Positions 36,716 through 42,253 of a stretch of 42,253 nucleotides of DNA are shown here, piece after piece. The notes under the pieces are model-generated. The model was given only the letters and a program-made list of their open reading frames with translations, did no database searches and was not told the origin of the DNA. Position numbers and translations under genes: made by a program. The first letter of the stretch is position 1; each line of letters begins with the position of its first letter. This DNA is from Oleispira sp. (lineage in GTDB: Bacteria; Pseudomonadota; Gammaproteobacteria; Pseudomonadales; Oceanobacteraceae), in assembly GCA_002708475.1 (NCBI GenBank), contig PAOL01000074.1, positions 1-42,253 of the forward strand, read 5' to 3'.

Positions 36716-37519
36716 ATGTTGAAGCTAATCGACAAAATATTGGACTCTATTCAGGCGCTGGGAAATGCAAGCCTAGGGCGTTTACAGGCTCTTGGTCGAG
36801 CAGGAGTGTTTTTATTATCATCTCTAATGTGGGGTGGACCGGGTAGTGCAGGCTTTGGCGATCTCGTTAAGCAAATTTATTCTATTGGTGTTCGCTCATT
36901 ATCTATTATCATCGTTGCGGGTTTTTTCGTTGGCATGGTTTTGGGTTTGCAGGGCTACACCATCTTATCTGATTTCGGTTCAGAAGCAGCCTTAGGAACC
37001 ATGGTATCGCTGACATTATTACGTGAACTTGGCCCTGTAGTTACCGCGTTATTATTTGCCGGCCGAGCAGGCTCAGCATTAACTGCTGAAATTGGCTTAA
37101 TGAAAGCGACCGAGCAAATTTCAGCGATGGAAATGATGGGTGTTGATCCCTTAAAGCGCATCATCACACCACGCTTATGGGCGGGCTTTATCTCTATGCC
37201 GATCTTGGCATTGTTATTTAGCCTAGTAGGTATCTGGGGTGGTGCTTATGTAGGCATCAACATGCTGGGCGTTGATGAAGGTGCCTACTGGGGCAACATG
37301 CAAGCATCAGTAGAGTTTTATGATGACATCATAAAAGGTTTAATTAAGTCGTTGGTATTTGGCTTAGTGGTTACCTGGATCGCGGTTTATCAAGGGTTTG
37401 ATTCCATACCTACATCAGAAGGAATCAGTAAAGCGACAACACAAACCGTGGTTGTCGCATCGTTAGCGGTATTAGGTTTAGACTTTGTTTTAACGGCCAT
37501 CATGTTAGGGAGTATATAG
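36716..37519 (+). CDS. mlaE: Phospholipid transport permease MlaE
   Basis: A 267-residue permease (E. coli 260) with an N-terminal amphipathic helix and five to six transmembrane helices. Family hallmarks include GFFVGMVLGLQGY, ELGPVVTALLFAGRAGSALTAEIG and MKATEQISAMEMMGVDPLK, the coupling helix that meets MlaF. It sits between mlaF (one base) and mlaD (two bases) in a tight operon. Confidence 0.96.
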   Translation: MLKLIDKILDSIQALGNASLGRLQALGRAGVFLLSSLMWGGPGSAGFGDLVKQIYSIGVRSLSIIIVAGFFVGMVLGLQGYTILSDFGSEAALGTMVSLTLLRELGPVVTALLFAGRAGSALTAEIGLMKATEQISAMEMMGVDPLKRIITPRLWAGFISMPILALLFSLVGIWGGAYVGINMLGVDEGAYWGNMQASVEFYDDIIKGLIKSLVFGLVVTWIAVYQGFDSIPTSEGISKATTQTVVVASLAVLGLDFVLTAIMLGSI

Positions 37520-37521
37520 AA

Positions 37522-37980
37522 ATGCGTACACGTTTAATGGAATTAGCAGTCGGTGCTTTTATTGTTATGGGCATCATTGGCCTTATTGTAATGGCTTTAC
37601 GAGTTAGTGGTCTTTCAGCCACGGATGCTGGAGATAAATACACAATTAAAGCGTATTTCGAAAACCTAGGTGGCTTAACTGAGCGCGCTAAAGTATCTAT
37701 GTCGGGTGTAACGATTGGTCGAGTGAGCAAGGTATATCTTGATACTGAAGATTACGTTGCCGTGGTAGAAATGGAAATTAACAAAAGCATGTCGACTCTT
37801 ACGTTAGATACGTCGGCCGCTATTTTGACCGCAGGTTTATTGGGTGAAAAATACATCGGATTAACAGTGGGCGCAGAAGATGAATATTTAGCCGATGGCG
37901 ACGTGATTGAAGATACTCAATCAGCACTTGTTTTAGAAGAATTGATTGGTCAGTTCTTATTCAGTAAAGCCGAAGAATAG
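37522..37980 (+). CDS. mlaD: MCE-domain lipid-binding protein MlaD
   Basis: A 152-residue protein anchored by one transmembrane helix (about 7-26) with a single periplasmic MCE domain (about 38-117, with YFENLGGLTERAKVSMSGVTIGRV). MlaD hexamers form a pore on MlaE and exchange phospholipid with the shuttle MlaC. The C-terminal helix (LVLEELIGQFLF) lines the pore. It is shorter than E. coli MlaD (183). The next gene, nine bases on, is mlaB, so mlaC is missing from its usual place. Confidence 0.95.
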   Translation: MRTRLMELAVGAFIVMGIIGLIVMALRVSGLSATDAGDKYTIKAYFENLGGLTERAKVSMSGVTIGRVSKVYLDTEDYVAVVEMEINKSMSTLTLDTSAAILTAGLLGEKYIGLTVGAEDEYLADGDVIEDTQSALVLEELIGQFLFSKAEE

Positions 37981-37989
37981 GATATCAAC

Positions 37990-38310
37990 GTGAGCGCCAA
38001 TCCGACAGAAACAACCGCAACCTTAGTTGCCATTAATGCTCAGCAAGCTCGATTATCCGGTCGTTTAGATCGTTTAACGGGCAAAGCCCTAATACAACAA
38101 GGCCGCAGCCTGATTGCCAAAGCCGGAACTCAATGGCAGGTTGATCTTGCGGACGTGAGCCATTCCAGTAGCGTTGGTATCGCCTTGCTGGTGGACTGGC
38201 AGCGTTATAGCCAAAACAAAAACATCACATTAGAACTTTTAAATGTTCCATCAAAAATGAAAGATGTGATTGAATTTAGTGGTCTAACGGCTTTTTTGAA
38301 GCTGAACTAG
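37990..38310 (+). CDS. mlaB: STAS-domain protein MlaB
   Basis: A 106-residue STAS-domain protein. The central segment QVDLADVSHSSSVGIALLVDWQRY has the strand-turn-helix of STAS proteins, with the conserved Ser/Thr-like position in HSSSVG. MlaB binds MlaF and is needed for ATPase assembly. The start is a GTG at 37990 with AGGA seven bases upstream (37979-37982) overlapping the mlaD stop. It ends the mla operon proper; 157 bases then separate it from ibaG. Confidence 0.9.
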   Translation: MSANPTETTATLVAINAQQARLSGRLDRLTGKALIQQGRSLIAKAGTQWQVDLADVSHSSSVGIALLVDWQRYSQNKNITLELLNVPSKMKDVIEFSGLTAFLKLN

Positions 38311-38398
38311 TTCATATAAGCTAGCATTCCTGCCATCAGAGCGAAGAACGTACTTCGTCTTAACCCATAAATCCGCTATCATTACGCCTTTTGTATGA

Positions 38399-38426
38399 TT
38401 GACCGCCTATCTATCAGATTTATCGG
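38399..38426 (+). promoter_or_regulatory. Candidate promoter of ibaG-murA
   Basis: TTGACC at 38399-38404 matches five of six -35 positions; TATCGG at 38421-38426, 16 bases on, matches three of six. It lies 42 bases before ibaG. A TATCAT further upstream is an alternative -10 without a good -35. Confidence 0.4.
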
Positions 38427-38467
38427 CACTCATCTTTAACCAAATTTTAAATAAACATGGGTGATCT

Positions 38468-38695
38468 ATGTCTTCAGCTGATATCCAAAAATTGTTAGAA
38501 AAAGAATTTCCAGGAAGTGAAATCACCATCGAAGAAGGCTACCACAACGAGATTCAAGTTGTGAGTGACGCATTTGAAGGTCTGTCAGCAGTGAAGCGAC
38601 AGCAAATGGTATACAAGCCATTGACCGACTTAATTACTGGTGGAACTGTACATGCTGTAAAAATCAGTGCATTAACCCCAGCCGAAAAAAAATAG
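38468..38695 (+). CDS. ibaG: BolA-family iron-sulfur protein IbaG
   Basis: A 75-residue BolA-fold protein with the family's VVSDAFEGLSAVKRQQMVYKPL helix-turn-helix-like segment and a C-terminal helix. IbaG works with monothiol glutaredoxin in Fe-S cluster handling and acid resistance; the expected conserved histidine near the C-terminus is visible in GTVHAVKISALTP. GGGTGA precedes the ATG. It sits between mlaB and murA as in many gammaproteobacteria. Confidence 0.94.
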   Translation: MSSADIQKLLEKEFPGSEITIEEGYHNEIQVVSDAFEGLSAVKRQQMVYKPLTDLITGGTVHAVKISALTPAEKK

Positions 38696-39982
<1,287 letters not shown>

Positions 39983-40105
39983 ACCAACACTTATCTTGGT
40001 ATAGGTATTAGTTTCTTATAAACCCTGTTTGCTTTTTCACAGTGGCGGCCTCATATAGTAATGACTGCCACTTATTTAGAACATTTAGAGAAGATTGAAA
40101 ACGTT

Positions 40106-40774
40106 ATGACACAGCCTCTCACGATTGCCTTATCAAAAGGACGTATTTTGGATGACACCTTGCCTTTATTAGCCGAGGCAAACATCCATCCAGCAGAGGA
40201 CATTAGTAAAAGTCGTAAACTGATTTTCGATACCAATCATGATCATATTAAGCTGCTTGTAATACGAGCAGCCGATGTACCTACCTATGTTGAATACGGC
40301 GCAGCCGATTTAGGTATTTCTGGTAAAGACGTATTGATGGAGTTCAATAGCGAAAACCTATACGAACCTCTTGATCTAAAAATTGCGACTTGCCGTTTAA
40401 TGACCGCTGCACTTAAAGGCGCAGTACTTCCAGAAGGTCGCTTAAAAGTTGCGACTAAATTTGTGGATGTGACTAAGCGTTATTTCGCCGAACAAGGTCG
40501 CCAGATCGACATCATCAAATTGTACGGTGGTATGGAATTGGCCCCAATCGTTGGCCTAGCCGACTTAATTGTAGATATTGTAGATACTGGAAAAACCTTG
40601 GTAGCGAACGGCTTAGAGCCTCGTGACCATATGGCGTATATCAGCTCTCGCTTAGTTGTAGGTAAAGCTGCAATGAAAGTTAAGCACGCACAAATCCAGC
40701 CGATTATTGACCAAATGTCAGCGGCTGTTGATCGTCAAGAAGAGAAACGCCAGCAAGAAGAAGCTGAGCAATAA
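40106..40774 (+). CDS. hisG: ATP phosphoribosyltransferase, short form (catalytic subunit)
   Basis: A 222-residue HisG that joins ATP and PRPP in the first step of histidine synthesis. It is the short form: it has the TIALSKGRI start, the [19 protein letters not shown] segment and the [19 protein letters not shown] loop, but no C-terminal regulatory domain. Short HisG proteins need HisZ, which must lie elsewhere. The frame is open to an ATG at 40061; the 15 extra residues are not part of the family, so I choose 40106, although neither start has a good ribosome-binding site. It precedes hisD by 32 bases. Confidence 0.95.
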   Translation: MTQPLTIALSKGRILDDTLPLLAEANIHPAEDISKSRKLIFDTNHDHIKLLVIRAADVPTYVEYGAADLGISGKDVLMEFNSENLYEPLDLKIATCRLMTAALKGAVLPEGRLKVATKFVDVTKRYFAEQGRQIDIIKLYGGMELAPIVGLADLIVDIVDTGKTLVANGLEPRDHMAYISSRLVVGKAAMKVKHAQIQPIIDQMSAAVDRQEEKRQQEEAEQ

Positions 40775-40806
40775 TACGCTCCACCTGAACATTAGGGATT
40801 TAAAAA

Positions 40807-42114
40807 ATGACTATCGAAATTCGTCGTTTAGATACCAACGCAAATGATTTCTCTTCCGAGCTAGAAACGCTTCTAGCTTGGGAATCTGTTTCAGACACAA
40901 AAGTTCAAACCATCGTTACCGATATTCTTAGCGATGTTAAGACTCGTGGCGATGCAGCTGTTATTGAATACAGCAACCGTTTTGACCACCTACAAGTTGA
41001 AAACATGGATCAGCTAGAACTGAACCAAGAGCAACTTGAAGAAGCCTTAAACACGCTCCCTGCAGATCAACGTCAGGCGCTATTAGCGGCGGCTGATCGT
41101 GTACGTAAATATCACGATAAACAAAAACAAGATTCTTGGCAGTACACAGAAGAAGACGGCACGCTACTTGGCCAAAAAGTAACGCCGCTAGATCGCGTTG
41201 GTATTTATGTACCGGGCGGAAAAGCCGCTTACCCATCTTCTGTACTAATGAACGCCATTCCAGCACACGTTGCCGGCGTACAAGAAATCATTATGGTAGT
41301 ACCAACGCCGGGTGGTGAATTAAACCAGCTAGTATTGGCCGCTGCTGCTGTAGCAGGCGTAACTAAAGTATTCACCATTGGTGGCGCACAAGCTGTTGCT
41401 GCATTAGCGTACGGCACACAAACCGTACCGAAAGTGGATAAAATTGTAGGCCCAGGCAACATCTTTGTTGCGACCGCTAAACGCCAAGTATTTGGTGCGG
41501 TTGGTATCGACATGATTGCAGGCCCATCTGAAATCTTAGTTGTTTGCGATGGCAAAACAGATCCTGATTGGATTGCGATGGATTTATTCTCGCAAGCCGA
41601 ACACGACGAAGATGCACAGGCAATTTTAATCAGCCCAGATCAAGACTTCCTAGATCAAGTACAAGCATCTATCGAAAAACTTTTACCGACCATGGCCCGT
41701 AAAGATATTATTCGCGCCTCGTTAACAGCACGTGCTGCTTTGGTAAAAGTAAAAGATATGAATGAAGCGTGCGAAGTGAGTAATACCATTGCTCCTGAAC
41801 ACTTGGAATTATCGGTAGAAGATCCGCAGGCATTACTGCCGAAGATTCGTCACGCCGGAGCGATCTTTATGGGTCGTCACACATCTGAAGCACTAGGTGA
41901 TTACTGCGCAGGGCCAAACCACGTTTTACCAACGTCGGGCACTGCACGCTTCTCATCACCTTTAGGTGTGTATGATTTCCAGAAACGTTCGTCTTTGATT
42001 ATGTGTTCCCCAGAAGGCGCATCAGAACTTGGTAAAATTGCCTCCGTTCTAGCCCGTGGCGAGCAACTAGAAGGGCACGCACGATCTGCTGAGTATCGCA
42101 TTAAAAAACAGTAG
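40807..42114 (+). CDS. hisD: Histidinol dehydrogenase
   Basis: A 435-residue enzyme (E. coli 434) that oxidises L-histidinol to L-histidine in two NAD-dependent steps. It shows [23 protein letters not shown] (about 138-160), the [17 protein letters not shown] and GPSEILV segments near 217-247, and IAPEHLEL near 336 with the catalytic Glu-His pair. It binds zinc through conserved Gln, His and Asp residues. It is followed by a strong terminator, so a downstream hisC is not co-transcribed here. Confidence 0.98.
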   Translation: MTIEIRRLDTNANDFSSELETLLAWESVSDTKVQTIVTDILSDVKTRGDAAVIEYSNRFDHLQVENMDQLELNQEQLEEALNTLPADQRQALLAAADRVRKYHDKQKQDSWQYTEEDGTLLGQKVTPLDRVGIYVPGGKAAYPSSVLMNAIPAHVAGVQEIIMVVPTPGGELNQLVLAAAAVAGVTKVFTIGGAQAVAALAYGTQTVPKVDKIVGPGNIFVATAKRQVFGAVGIDMIAGPSEILVVCDGKTDPDWIAMDLFSQAEHDEDAQAILISPDQDFLDQVQASIEKLLPTMARKDIIRASLTARAALVKVKDMNEACEVSNTIAPEHLELSVEDPQALLPKIRHAGAIFMGRHTSEALGDYCAGPNHVLPTSGTARFSSPLGVYDFQKRSSLIMCSPEGASELGKIASVLARGEQLEGHARSAEYRIKKQ

Positions 42115-42149
42115 GTTAAAAAACCTATATGCATTGTCATGTGATGTTC

Positions 42150-42204
42150 AAAAGGCTTCGAGTGTAAACCTAAAAAACTAGGTGATTCATTCGAGGCCTT
42201 TTTT
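42150..42204 (+). terminator. Intrinsic terminator after hisD
   Basis: AAAAGGCTTCGAGTG (42150-42164) pairs with CATTCGAGGCCTTTT (42188-42202) with two G-T pairs. An inner ACCTA/TAGGT pairing extends the fold, and six Ts end at 42204. It lies 35 bases after the hisD stop. Confidence 0.9.
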
Positions 42205-42253
42205 GTATTACATAGATTATTTAACGAATGCTTAAATAATAGAAACTGCTTTA

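Noticed and set aside
40061-40105. 15-residue N-terminal extension of HisG
   Set aside because: Short-form HisG proteins start just before the TIALSKGRI segment; the extension has no family counterpart, although neither start has a strong ribosome-binding site.

Overview
The window is a compact, housekeeping-rich stretch of a gammaproteobacterial chromosome. The 5S rRNA tail, the Pseudomonas-like order of conserved operons (gatCAB / mreBCD-maf-rng-yhdP / lptCAB-rpoN-hpf-ptsN-rapZ-ptsO / mla-ibaG-murA-hisGD / rplM-rpsI-petABC-sspAB), the short-form HisG and the moderately AT-rich DNA suggest a marine Oceanospirillales/Pseudomonadales-type bacterium. The genus is an inference and is not proved here. 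I see no insertion sequence, prophage, tRNA, CRISPR array or defence island.

Layout. 1-120: 3' end of a 5S rRNA and the rRNA-operon terminator. 243-3040: leuA, a probable divergent holD (DNA polymerase III psi) and rimI. 3057-4858 (minus): a RegBA/PrrBA-type redox two-component system. 4960-6974: prfC (RF3) and a small membrane protein. 7130-11963: rplM-rpsI, the cytochrome bc1 operon petABC, then sspAB. 12051-12782 (minus): an exported DUF547 protein. 13026-16269 (minus): gatCAB amidotransferase. 16571-25978: mreB, mreC, mreD, maf, rng, yhdP and a nitrilase-family gene, all on the plus strand. 26046-35731 (minus): darP, mgtE, ptsO, rapZ, ptsN, hpf, rpoN, lptB, lptA, lptC, kdsD and a CaCA antiporter (yrbG type). 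35902-42114: mlaF-mlaE-mlaD-mlaB, ibaG, murA, hisG, hisD, then a strong terminator.

The genes group by theme. Envelope building and lipid traffic: MreBCD, MurA, KdsD, LptCAB, YhdP and Mla. Nitrogen/phosphate signalling: sigma-54, PtsN, PtsO, RapZ and Hpf. Translation quality: RF3, GatCAB, RimI, L13/S9, SspAB and DarP. Respiration: bc1 and a quinone/redox-sensing kinase.

I found no obviously new multi-gene system. The most interesting signals are local. mreC appears to start at an AUU codon, overlapped by the stop of a 31-codon upstream ORF and preceded by two hairpins. mlaC is cleanly missing from the mla operon, and kdsC from the kdsD-lptC junction. A 22-bp perfect palindrome spans the petC stop codon. 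A psi-like gene carries a long low-complexity linker. RapZ lacks the basic RNA-binding tail known in Escherichia coli.
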